From Dehalococcoidia bacterium (GTDB taxonomy: Bacteria > Chloroflexota > Dehalococcoidia > Lucifugimonadales > VXLM01), in assembly GCA_009841605.1 (NCBI GenBank), contig VXLM01000054.1, positions 1-64,000 of the forward strand: DNA of 64,000 nucleotides, read 5' to 3'. The notes under the pieces are model-generated. The model saw only the letters and a program-made list of their open reading frames with translations, had not been told where the DNA came from and ran no database searches. A program made the translations under genes and the position numbers. Shown in pieces: positions 9,357-17,354 of the stretch. Within the stretch, counting starts at the first letter, position 1. Each line of letters begins with the position of its first letter.

Positions 9357-10789
9357 TTCTCGTCCACCAGCCGCTTGATATCCTCGCTCATGACGATTTC
9401 GGGAGGCCACTCGCGGCTCAGTCCCTCCATGGGACCCTTGGCGGTGGCGTCGATGCCGACCTTGCTCCCGTAGCGCGGGGCGGAGGAGGCGTGGTCGAGG
9501 TCGTCGACCGGGCCTTCCACGAAGACGATGTCGCGGCGGGGATCGACGTTGGCGCCGATGCGCCACGCGACCTCGGAGAGGTCCTGCACGTTGACATGCT
9601 CATCGAACACCACGATGGCCTTGACGAGCATCATCTGTCCGATGCCCCACAGGGCGTACATCACTTTGCGGGCGTGACCGGGAAACTCCTTCTTCATCGA
9701 GACGAGGACGTAGTTTGTGAAGATGCCCTCGGCGGGCATGTTGTAGTCGACGACCTCGGGCACGGTGAGCTGCAGGGCAGGGAGCATGATGCGCTCGCTG
9801 GCCCTGCCCATGAAGTAGTCCTCGGTGGGGGGTCTTCCTACCATAGTGGTGGGATAGATGGGATCCTTGCGGTGGGTGATGGCCTCAACGTGGAACACGG
9901 AGTAGTCGTCTTCGAGCGAGTAGTAGCCGGTGTGGTCGCCGAACGGCCCTTCGGAACGCATTTCACCGGGAACGACGTACCCTTCGAGTACGATCTCGGC
10001 CTGAGCGGGAACCTCAAGGTCGTTCGTCTTGCATTTCACCAATTCGACCGGCTTGCCGCGGATGAAGCCAGCGGCGACCAACTCGTCGATATCGGGAGGC
10101 AGGGGCATCGAGCCGGACCAGACCGTCACAGGATCGCCTCCTAGGGCGACGGCGACTTCGAGGCGCTCGGCTTCCTGTGCGACGCCCTCGCGGGCGTGGC
10201 GAGCCCCGACTTTGTGGCTCTGCCAGTGCATCCCCGTGGTGCGTTGGTCGTATATCTGCATACGGTAGGTACCGACGTTCCGGTTGCCGGTAACGGGATC
10301 GCGGCTGATGACGAGAGGAAGGGTGATGAATCGTCCGGCGTCGAGCGGCCAGCACTTCAGGACGGGGAGCGCGTTGAGGTCAACGTCGTCGCCGGTTATG
10401 ACAACTTCCTGGCATGGCGCATTCTTGACGATCTTGGGCCGGGAGCGGGCGACGCTCGCGAGGTCGCCGAGGGCTTTGAATTTTGGAACGATGCCCTCGG
10501 GCGGGCCCTGAATCATGCCCAGGAGCTTCCTGACGCGCTGTGTGATTTCGTCGACATCGTCCACACCCAGTGCCCAGGCCATTCGCTGATGGGTGCCGTA
10601 GAGGTTAATCGCCAACGGCATGCGGTATCCCTCGACGTTCTCAAAGAGCAGCGCGGGCCCGCCGGACTTAATGGTGCGGTCGGTGATCTCGGTGATCTCA
10701 AGGTCGCGGCTGACGGGCTCCGTGATGCGACGGAGGTCACCCTTGTCTTCCAGGAAGTCGATGAATTCTCTGAGGTCGCTAAAGGCCAT
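9335..10789 (-). CDS. ubiD: UbiD-family decarboxylase
   Basis: This 484-residue prenyl-FMN-dependent decarboxylase has the length usual for UbiD. The N-terminal DLREFIDFLEDKGDL segment and the RNVGTYRMQI metal/cofactor region near residues 165-175 are present. The central GPFGDHTGYYS and later VKAIVVFDEHVNV segments are clear family signatures. The Glu-Arg-Glu catalytic network is consistent with Arg near 165 and the Glu of the SEGPFGD region. It removes the carboxyl group from a prenylated aromatic acid. It begins 8 bp after the CinA-like fusion gene and overlaps ubiA by 22 bp, so all appear to be one transcript. Confidence 0.93.
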   Translation of the reverse strand: MAFSDLREFIDFLEDKGDLRRITEPVSRDLEITEITDRTIKSGGPALLFENVEGYRMPLAINLYGTHQRMAWALGVDDVDEITQRVRKLLGMIQGPPEGIVPKFKALGDLASVARSRPKIVKNAPCQEVVITGDDVDLNALPVLKCWPLDAGRFITLPLVISRDPVTGNRNVGTYRMQIYDQRTTGMHWQSHKVGARHAREGVAQEAERLEVAVALGGDPVTVWSGSMPLPPDIDELVAAGFIRGKPVELVKCKTNDLEVPAQAEIVLEGYVVPGEMRSEGPFGDHTGYYSLEDDYSVFHVEAITHRKDPIYPTTMVGRPPTEDYFMGRASERIMLPALQLTVPEVVDYNMPAEGIFTNYVLVSMKKEFPGHARKVMYALWGIGQMMLVKAIVVFDEHVNVQDLSEVAWRIGANVDPRRDIVFVEGPVDDLDHASSAPRYGSKVGIDATAKGPMEGLSREWPPEIVMSEDIKRLVDEKWPKLGI

Positions 10790-10797
10790 CTTCTTAC

Positions 10798-11925
10798 TCA
10801 GCCAGTTCGCAGATGGGTCGAAGAGATATCTCGCCGGAAACGATGCTCGGATATCGACTCAAACATATCGCGGAATTCACCAGGTACGGGCACGTCTTCG
10901 AGGGTACGGAAGATTCCGTTGTCCAGACGCCCAGCCACGAGGAAGCGGCCTCCCAATTGGGCTATGGACAACAAAGCCTTTCTCATCTTGCGTTCGTCGT
11001 CATGATAATACGCCGGGTCGATGAGCCTCTTCATGGTATCGTACCCGATCACGAAGCAAGAGCCCGGCAACACCTGCACCTTCTCCGCGAACGTGGGGGC
11101 CTTGGTGAGGACAACGTCGTACATTCCTTCGAACTGCTTGAGCCTCTCACGAATGACGGAGGCGCTCAGGGGCGGTTTATCGACGTTGGCGACTGACATC
11201 TCCATAGTGACCTGCATTGCAAGAGCCTCGGCCGCAACGGTGGCCAACTCCCGGTGTCCGATGTGGAGGGGGTCGAACGAGCCTGACAGCAGTGCTCCGT
11301 TGGGCCTCCCATTGGGAGTGATTGTACCATCCGCGCGAACGAGGACCCTGTCGAGCGCGCCCGCCACGAGCAGGTCGATGGGGTCGCCGGAACCTCCGAT
11401 GACAATGTGCTCGGTGGGATCTAACGGCATCGACATGTCGGGAGCAATGCCGGCTGCTTCGGCAAGGGCGCGCACGACGAGCAGGCCGGATAGGGTATCT
11501 TCACCCGCTCTGTCACGAAGACCCTTCGTGAACTCAATGCTGTAGGTCACAGTGCTGTCCGAAGTACATCGAGCGACATGGACTCGATGTGCGCCGCGTT
11601 TCAGCCGGTCAGTTGCGAGTGCGGCGGTACAACCGATGCCTACGAGGGGAACGTCCGCTTCCGCCAATTCCATGGCGCGGCGGTGAGCCTGCCGCGACAT
11701 GGCCTCGGCGGTCTCCACTGATGCGACTTGATGAGGCCGTTCACCGAGGAAGTCTTCAAGCGCCCGTTCCGAATAGGGAACAAGTATCTCCAGTACCGTG
11801 CGGGAAGCGCCGGGAACTCTCAGCAGGCGGCTGATCGACTGCGCGCCGCCACCCGTCACCACGACCACCGCCTGTACGGGGCTCGCGTGGACTTGGCGGA
11901 TTACATCTTGAATCTCGGCATCCAC
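10798..11925 (-). CDS. Fusion of CinA/PncC-like domain and NadD-like nucleotidyltransferase
   Basis: Two domains are visible in 375 residues. Residues 1-165 resemble the CinA C-terminal (PncC, nicotinamide-nucleotide amidase) fold, with VTGGGAQSISRLL near residue 24 and GIGCTAALATDR near residue 96. Residues 205-375 form a cytidylyltransferase-like Rossmann domain with the nucleotide-binding motif GSFDPLHIGH near residue 213 (H-x-G-H). A similar two-domain layout is known in eukaryotic proteins of unclear role. Together the domains could deamidate and adenylylate nicotinamide nucleotides in NAD salvage, but that is inference. GTG start. It leads the ubi-type operon. Confidence 0.75.
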   Translation of the reverse strand: MDAEIQDVIRQVHASPVQAVVVVTGGGAQSISRLLRVPGASRTVLEILVPYSERALEDFLGERPHQVASVETAEAMSRQAHRRAMELAEADVPLVGIGCTAALATDRLKRGAHRVHVARCTSDSTVTYSIEFTKGLRDRAGEDTLSGLLVVRALAEAAGIAPDMSMPLDPTEHIVIGGSGDPIDLLVAGALDRVLVRADGTITPNGRPNGALLSGSFDPLHIGHRELATVAAEALAMQVTMEMSVANVDKPPLSASVIRERLKQFEGMYDVVLTKAPTFAEKVQVLPGSCFVIGYDTMKRLIDPAYYHDDERKMRKALLSIAQLGGRFLVAGRLDNGIFRTLEDVPVPGEFRDMFESISEHRFRRDISSTHLRTG

Positions 11926-11958
11926 GGGGATATTTTGTCCGGTTCCGGTGTTGAAGTG

Positions 11959-12540
11959 CTAGAACAGATTGGTCAATCGGGGGCGCAAGAGGGTATGCAC
12001 GACGGCGAGCATGATCGCTCCAATCAGTACGAACAATGCGGCCGACGGTTCCCATCCGTGTACGACGAGGCCGAGGGCAGTGCCCGCGGCGGGAGCGTGC
12101 TCGGTATTCGTCAAGACCATAATCAAGGTACTGAGGCCGACCGACAGCACCGCCATGAGATTGCGAGCGAAGGGTGTTCCTTCAGCAATCTCGCCAAACC
12201 CCGGTATGAGGTACAGAGCGGAAAACGCCGCCCCGACAACTACCCCGACGACGTGTCCTCCCACAACGCGCTGAGGATGCGATGCCTCGCTATGTGGCCG
12301 CACGAATACAATGAAGGCGCTGGATGCAATTGCGACGACGATCGCGGCACGGAGCACCACGTCGACGACCAGCAAGATCAACAGCAGCGCCAGTGTGGAC
12401 AGCGCGCACTGGAAGAGGTAGTTCTTCCAGTGGCGTCGGAACTTTCTATCGATCAGCCGGCCTTCCAACAAGAGGAAGCGGACTGATAGGCGTGAGTCCA
12501 ACTTTTTCAGCATGAGACTTGATATCTTCCGACTCCGCAC
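11959..12540 (-). CDS. HPP-family membrane protein
   Basis: The protein has 193 residues, with a basic N-terminus and four strongly hydrophobic helices after about residue 38. The family-defining segments are SHPQRVVGGHVVG and the later TEHAPAAGTALG. HPP proteins are four-helix membrane proteins; some plant and cyanobacterial members carry nitrite into plastids or cells, but most are uncharacterised. An alternative start at the second Met (12513) would remove nine residues. The gene is divergent from the potassium-uptake cluster and lies just before the CinA-like fusion gene in the same direction. Confidence 0.8.
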   Translation of the reverse strand: MRSRKISSLMLKKLDSRLSVRFLLLEGRLIDRKFRRHWKNYLFQCALSTLALLLILLVVDVVLRAAIVVAIASSAFIVFVRPHSEASHPQRVVGGHVVGVVVGAAFSALYLIPGFGEIAEGTPFARNLMAVLSVGLSTLIMVLTNTEHAPAAGTALGLVVHGWEPSAALFVLIGAIMLAVVHTLLRPRLTNLF

Positions 12541-12709
12541 AGAAATGCGACATATGGCAGAGAAAACGCCTTCCGCAAGGAGTCAGTGCATGATTGTAGA
12601 CGATGAGGCGTTTTTCTGCCCCGCGGCCCACTCTTCCTAATTTATACTTGAGTGGGACGAATGCTCAAGGTAAAGCAAGGTCTTTGCAAGGGGAGCCTTG
12701 GGAGGACGA

Positions 12710-12739
12710 TTGACACGAATGCGCGGCAATTCCTAGAAT
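12710..12739 (+). promoter_or_regulatory. Promoter of the potassium-uptake gene
   Basis: TTGACA at 12710-12715 and TAGAAT at 12734-12739 are separated by 18 bp. The predicted start near 12746 is only about six bases before the GTG start codon at 12752. No ribosome-binding sequence fits between, which suggests a leaderless transcript. Confidence 0.6.
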
Positions 12740-12751
12740 CGCTTTCAGTAT

Positions 12752-14203
12752 GTGGCCTCGACCGATGAACGGGAGACTCCACTGAGCAGTTCATGGACGA
12801 CGATTGACGAGAGTGCCCAACCACGGCGCGTGTCGAGGTTCGTTGCGCTAGCGAGGGCGTTTGCACCTCGGGGCAGCGAGGCGAGCCGGGTGCCGAGACC
12901 TCTTATTCCTTTTCTCGTTTTGCTTGCGCCGACTCTTATCGGAACGCTGGTCCTTGTCATGCCGTTCAGCCACCGTGGGGGAGGCTTTACCCCGTTCTTG
13001 GACGCGCTGTTCGCGGCGACTTCGGCCACGACCACTACGGGGCTGACGACCCAGGACGCGGCCACGTTCTGGGCGATGCCCGGGCAGATCATGCTCCTTA
13101 TCCTGACGTTCATCGGTGGATTGGGGTTCATGGTGCTTGCGAGCCTGCTCCTGGTACATGCGGGACAGAGAATATCGACGATCCTGCAGGAGGATACGGG
13201 AGACAGGCTATTTGTCGGCAATGGGAGGCGGCTGGCAGTCCGCATCGCACTCGTCATTGTGGGAATGCAGTTTTCCGGATTACTCGTACTCCTGGTGCGG
13301 TTTTCACTGATCGAGCCAACACCGGAAGCGATTTGGAAGGCGTTCACGATGACGGTCCTTGCGTTCAACAACGCCGGATTCATCGGCCTTCACGGGGTGG
13401 ATGGCGGCGGAGCGCTTCCGACGGACTGGGCGGGGTTGGCAGCGTCCGGCGCGCTTGTCGTGCTGGGAGCGGTGGGTGCCATCGTCATGTTGGACATCGG
13501 GCGGAAGAGACGGTGGACTACCCTTTCCCTCAACACGAAGATCGTTCTGAGTATGACCGGCCTGGCAGCCGTGCTCGGCACGGTTGCGATGTTCCTTTTG
13601 GAATTCGAGAACCCGGCTACCATCGGAGACCTGAGACTGGGCGACAAGCTGGCGGTGTCCGCGTTCGAAGGCATCGCAGGTCGGACGTCGGGGTTCACCA
13701 CGATTGACTACGGCGAGGTCGAGGAGCATACCAGTCTGCTTATGATGGGGCTCATGCTCGTGGGAGGCGCTTCGGCATCGGCTGCAGGAGGAATCAAGAT
13801 CAACACGCTGACAGTGCTGATCGTGGCCATACTCACGGCAGCGATCAGAGGCAGAGGCGCATCGGCGTTCCAGCGGGAGATTTCGTTTATTCAAGTCAAA
13901 CACGCGATGACGCTGTGTATATTGTTGGTCGGCGCGACCGTGCTGGCGGTACTGCTGCTGACACTCGTGGAAAGTGGGCAAGGGTTGGAGTTCATCGACG
14001 TGATGTTCGAGACGGTCTCGGCATTCAGTACGGCAGGACTGAGCACCGGAATGGCCGGCGAGCTTTCGGGCGGCGGCAAACTGGTCATGACAATCGTTAT
14101 GTTCGTCGGGCGAGTGTTGCCACTTTCGCTTGCGCTTATCATGATCGGCAGCGTGAGCCGGGCGAGGTATACCTACGCGACTGAGAGAATAACCATCGGG
14201 TAG
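12752..14203 (+). CDS. Potassium uptake channel subunit (TrkH/KtrB family)
   Basis: This 483-residue polytopic membrane protein has the four pore repeats of the Trk/Ktr/HKT superfamily. Selectivity-filter segments are seen in order: TTTTGLTT, FNNAGFIG, AGRTSGFTT and FSTAGLSTG. The N-terminus of about 50 residues is charged and cytoplasmic. It should form the K+ (possibly Na+-coupled) conducting subunit and work with gating subunits of the TrkA/KtrA type, which are encoded just downstream. It starts with GTG at 12752 immediately after a strong promoter. Confidence 0.92.
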   Translation: MASTDERETPLSSSWTTIDESAQPRRVSRFVALARAFAPRGSEASRVPRPLIPFLVLLAPTLIGTLVLVMPFSHRGGGFTPFLDALFAATSATTTTGLTTQDAATFWAMPGQIMLLILTFIGGLGFMVLASLLLVHAGQRISTILQEDTGDRLFVGNGRRLAVRIALVIVGMQFSGLLVLLVRFSLIEPTPEAIWKAFTMTVLAFNNAGFIGLHGVDGGGALPTDWAGLAASGALVVLGAVGAIVMLDIGRKRRWTTLSLNTKIVLSMTGLAAVLGTVAMFLLEFENPATIGDLRLGDKLAVSAFEGIAGRTSGFTTIDYGEVEEHTSLLMMGLMLVGGASASAAGGIKINTLTVLIVAILTAAIRGRGASAFQREISFIQVKHAMTLCILLVGATVLAVLLLTLVESGQGLEFIDVMFETVSAFSTAGLSTGMAGELSGGGKLVMTIVMFVGRVLPLSLALIMIGSVSRARYTYATERITIG

Positions 14204-14237
14204 ACTCAAGGCCGCTAAAGAGACGGGCATGAGATAG

Positions 14238-14264
14238 TTGCATTCACGGTCAATCCGTTATAAT
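14238..14264 (+). promoter_or_regulatory. Possible promoter of the first trkA gene
   Basis: TTGCAT at 14238-14243 and a perfect TATAAT at 14259-14264 lie in the gap before the first TrkA-type gene. The 15-bp spacing is short, so the -35 assignment is weak; the -10 box is good. Confidence 0.4.
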
Positions 14265-14337
14265 TCCTGCAAGCCGGCTGCCTTGAGCGGTTACAGATCG
14301 TTCAAGAGGCCGGACTCTACCGAGGGCCACGAGAACC

Positions 14338-15015
14338 ATGAAACAACAAGTCGTCGTCATCGGTCTGGGCAGGTTCGGATCGAGCGTTGCCAACTCCCTC
14401 TACAACCTCGGGCATGATGTTCTTGCCATGGACGTGGATGAGGAGCGGGTGCAGGGCATGATGGGGCACGTGACATTTCCCGTGACCGGCAACGCGGCCA
14501 ACGAGAACGTCATGCGGGAGCTTGGAGTGCCCGATTATGAAGTCGGCGTGGTCGCAATCGGCTCCGACATCGTCGCCAGCGTTCTTACGACGGTCAACCT
14601 GAAGAACATGGGAGTTCCTTACGTGATCGCCCGCGCTCACGACGACCTGCACGGCAACACGCTGGAGCGAATCGGGGCAGACAAGGTGATCCACGCCGAG
14701 TCGGAGATGGGCAACCGTCTGGCGCACAATATGTTCAACCCCAACGTGCAGGAGTACCTCGAACTGGCCCCGAACTTCGGGTTCAGCCGCATACGTGTGC
14801 CCGAGGAATATGTCGACAAGACCATTGACGAGGTCGATCTCTCGGGGCCGAGGGACAAGTACGGTCTGGCCGTAGTGGCGATCAAGCGCGGGAGAGACAT
14901 CACGCTCAATCCCGACACGAACGACCGCCTTCGAGTGGGAGACGTGCTGATTCTGGCCGGCCGCGACGAACTGCTAGATCGCCTGCCCAATTCGGGGTCG
15001 AACGGACAAACCTAG
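14338..15015 (+). CDS. trkA: TrkA-type potassium channel regulator (RCK N and C domains)
   Basis: This 225-residue cytoplasmic protein has an N-terminal Rossmann NAD(H)/nucleotide-binding domain beginning VIGLGRFGSS (GxGxxG at about residues 8-13). A conserved acidic residue at the end of strand 2 is in AMDVDEERV. Residues about 140-225 form a TrkA-C (RCK-C) domain with GDVLILAGRDELLDRL near the end. It should bind the TrkH-type subunit and gate potassium flux in response to NADH or adenine nucleotides. It is the first of three TrkA-like proteins in this cluster. Confidence 0.9.
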   Translation: MKQQVVVIGLGRFGSSVANSLYNLGHDVLAMDVDEERVQGMMGHVTFPVTGNAANENVMRELGVPDYEVGVVAIGSDIVASVLTTVNLKNMGVPYVIARAHDDLHGNTLERIGADKVIHAESEMGNRLAHNMFNPNVQEYLELAPNFGFSRIRVPEEYVDKTIDEVDLSGPRDKYGLAVVAIKRGRDITLNPDTNDRLRVGDVLILAGRDELLDRLPNSGSNGQT

Positions 15016-15055
15016 AGAACTACTCTACGGCGAATGAACGGGCGAGAGTTGTCCA

Positions 15056-15562
15056 TTGTTGAGACTGAAAAAGCCGGACGGCATTGCCATAAAGTCTGTG
15101 CTGGTCGCCGTGTCCGGCAACTCGGCTGACGAGGATGCCGTTCGATTCGGGGCGCAGTTGACGGAACCTCAGCGCGGCAGCATTTATATCGTCCACGTCA
15201 TCGAAGTAGAGCGGAGCCTGCCCGTCGACTCGGATCTGTCCTTTCATACGACCCGCGGTGACGACTTGCTGGACAGGATGGAACGAACCGCGCGGCCCTT
15301 CAAGTGCGAGGTCCGCTCGGAGCTGCTTCAGGCGCGAGTGGCCGGACACGCTATAGTCCACGAAGCGGCAGAGAGGGAAGTGGACGCAGTGGTTATCGGA
15401 ATGCCGTACAAGACCAAGTACGGCAGATTCGCGCTGGGAGACGCTGTGCCGTATGTACTCGAACACGCGCCGTGCCGTGTCATTCTGTGGCGGGATGAGA
15501 AACCGGAAGCAACGGATCACGACTGGACTGCATCAAACTCCTCAATTCTGAGCGAAGCCTGA
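15056..15562 (+). CDS. Universal stress protein family
   Basis: This 168-residue UspA-type protein has an N-terminal strand KSVLVAVSGNSADEDAVRF as in Usp domains and a C-terminal DAVVIGMPYKTKYGRFALGDAVPYVLEHAPCRVIL. The latter resembles the ATP-binding G-2x-G-9x-G(S/T) motif with the Gly/Ser partly replaced. It begins at TTG 15056, 41 bp after trkA, and abuts the next TrkA-type gene by one base. Usp proteins linked to transporters often act as nucleotide-sensing regulators; that role here is inferred from position. Confidence 0.82.
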   Translation: MLRLKKPDGIAIKSVLVAVSGNSADEDAVRFGAQLTEPQRGSIYIVHVIEVERSLPVDSDLSFHTTRGDDLLDRMERTARPFKCEVRSELLQARVAGHAIVHEAAEREVDAVVIGMPYKTKYGRFALGDAVPYVLEHAPCRVILWRDEKPEATDHDWTASNSSILSEA

Positions 15563-15563
15563 C

Positions 15564-16007
15564 ATGGTACTGACTGACAGGCCGATACTTGGGCCGAAGC
15601 ACATCTTGATCGTAGGATCCGGAGAGCTCGGAGCGACCACTGCAAAGGCGCTCGTCGATCAGGGCAACACCGTCCACGTACTGGACAGGACGCCTGGCGC
15701 GTTCGACCGTCTGCCCAGTGGGGCCGTGGAGGAGCAGCGCATCATTCCGGTAGTGGGGGATGGGACTTCTCACGACGACCTCGTGAGGGCGGGAATTCGA
15801 GAGGTGGACGTCTTCATGTCGACCATGAGGAATGACAGTGACAACATCCTCTCCGCGCAGGTCGCAAAGCATGAGTTCAACGTCGATGTGGTCGTCTGTC
15901 GCGTGGACGATCCGGACCTGCAAAGCATGTATGAAGAACTGGGTCTGATCACCATCGGTGCGACTTCGCTGCTCGTGGAGGTTGCCGTTCAAACGGCGAC
16001 GGCTTGA
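15564..16007 (+). CDS. TrkA N-domain protein lacking the RCK-C domain
   Basis: This 147-residue protein consists only of an RCK N-terminal Rossmann domain. The nucleotide motif is IVGSGELGATT (GxGxxG at about residues 18-23), with an acidic residue after strand 2 in VLDRTPG. It ends shortly after strand 6, without the TrkA-C domain. It lies 1 bp after the Usp gene and 15 bp before the third TrkA-type gene. A stand-alone N domain could form mixed rings with the other two proteins; this is inference. Confidence 0.85.
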   Translation: MVLTDRPILGPKHILIVGSGELGATTAKALVDQGNTVHVLDRTPGAFDRLPSGAVEEQRIIPVVGDGTSHDDLVRAGIREVDVFMSTMRNDSDNILSAQVAKHEFNVDVVVCRVDDPDLQSMYEELGLITIGATSLLVEVAVQTATA

Positions 16008-16022
16008 TGGGGGACTGGTCGA

Positions 16023-16700
16023 ATGCACGTGATAGTAGTCGGAGCGGACAGACTGGGGCAGGCCGTAGCACGATGGCTCGTCGCGGGCGGTCATGAAATC
16101 GCCATAATCGACTCCAGCCGAACCCGGTGCATCGCGGTCGACCAGGCGTTTGGGAGCGTCTCGGTGCTCGGAAGTTCCGTCGACCGTTCAGTTCTGGCAC
16201 AGGCGGGAGCGAACCGCGCGGAGATGCTCATCGCGACCGACGAAGACGACGGCGCGAATCTCGTCACATGCCAGATTGCCAAGCAACGATTCGAAGTGCC
16301 GACGACCATCTCCGTCGTAAACCGCTCGGACCACGTGGACCTCTTCAACGTACTCGGTGTGGACGTCGTCGTGGACGTTCCCGACCTCATCCTGAACCAG
16401 ATCCAGGAGGGGTTTACATCCCATGGCATCACACACCTGAAACCGCTGCCGGCCGACGGTATGGAGCGGTCTCTGGTGTCGATTCATGTTCCTGCCGCAT
16501 ACGGTTCAGATGGTCTGCGGCTCGACGCGTTTCCCTTCCCGGACGGTACGCTCCCGTCTCTCGTCGTCACTCGCGACGGCGTACCTCGACTGCCCAGCGG
16601 GGACTTCAAGGTGAGAGCCGGCGACGAAATCATCGCGGTTACGACGGCGCAGGGAGAGGACGAACTGCGCGACCTGCTCGCGTCCGGTCCACTTGCGTGA
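16023..16700 (+). CDS. TrkA-type regulator with altered nucleotide motif
   Basis: This 225-residue protein has RCK-N and RCK-C domains. The N-terminal glycine-rich loop reads VVGADRLGQAV, with Asp where the second glycine of GxGxxG is usual. Strand 2 ends IIDSSRT. The C-terminal domain (about residues 140-222) includes GDFKVRAGDEIIAVTT. It is the last gene of the rightward potassium group. The altered loop may change nucleotide preference relative to the first TrkA-type protein. Confidence 0.87.
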   Translation: MHVIVVGADRLGQAVARWLVAGGHEIAIIDSSRTRCIAVDQAFGSVSVLGSSVDRSVLAQAGANRAEMLIATDEDDGANLVTCQIAKQRFEVPTTISVVNRSDHVDLFNVLGVDVVVDVPDLILNQIQEGFTSHGITHLKPLPADGMERSLVSIHVPAAYGSDGLRLDAFPFPDGTLPSLVVTRDGVPRLPSGDFKVRAGDEIIAVTTAQGEDELRDLLASGPLA

Positions 16701-16770
16701 CCCAAAGCATACCCCAGCGGGGAATTTGCGTTCTTAAGGATATATTGCGCGCGAGAATCAAGGAGGAGCC

Positions 16771-17205
16771 GTGTCGAATCAAGCATCGGTCAATCTGAGC
16801 TGGGAAGAGAACTGGAAATTCACTGCGGCGGACGACTACGGCCACACGGTGACGGTCGACGCGCCAATGCAGGACGGGGACGACTTCGACGGCTTCAAGC
16901 CGACGCACCTGATGATGTCCGCGCTCGGCGCATGCACCGGAGTCGATGTCGTCAGCATCCTGAAGAAGAAGCGGCAGGATGTCACCGGAGTCGGAATACA
17001 AGTAACCGGCACCCAAGAGGAGGAATGGCCTAAGGAGTGGACGGCGTTCAATGTCCACTACACCGTCAAAGGTCGGGGGGTTGATTCGAAGGCCGTACAC
17101 CGGGCGATTGAGCTGTCCGAGGGCAAGTATTGCTCAGTCGGCGCGACGCTGAAGGGGACTGCGACGATCACCACCTCGTTCGAGATCGTCGAGGACGGCG
17201 CCTAA
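16771..17205 (+). CDS. OsmC-family protein
   Basis: This 144-residue OsmC/Ohr-fold protein reads from GTG 16771, with a strong AAGGAGGAG before it. The first redox Cys is in SALGACTGVDVVSILKKK near residue 54. The second is in SEGKYCSVGATLKG near residue 121. Both cysteines are retained, as in peroxidase-active members that reduce organic hydroperoxides. The protein is cytoplasmic. It follows the potassium group after 70 bp and probably has its own promoter. Confidence 0.9.
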   Translation: MSNQASVNLSWEENWKFTAADDYGHTVTVDAPMQDGDDFDGFKPTHLMMSALGACTGVDVVSILKKKRQDVTGVGIQVTGTQEEEWPKEWTAFNVHYTVKGRGVDSKAVHRAIELSEGKYCSVGATLKGTATITTSFEIVEDGA

Positions 17206-17354
17206 GTCCGGCGCAGCAACATCAATAGTCGGCTAACGCTTGGACGAGCGAACGTCCACTCCTTCGTCTCATGTTGACACGTTGACGGCGTCGCAGTACG
17301 GTACCTGACGGTGCGCCTATTCAGGCCGTCAAATCCGCAATCTGAGGAGCCTCA

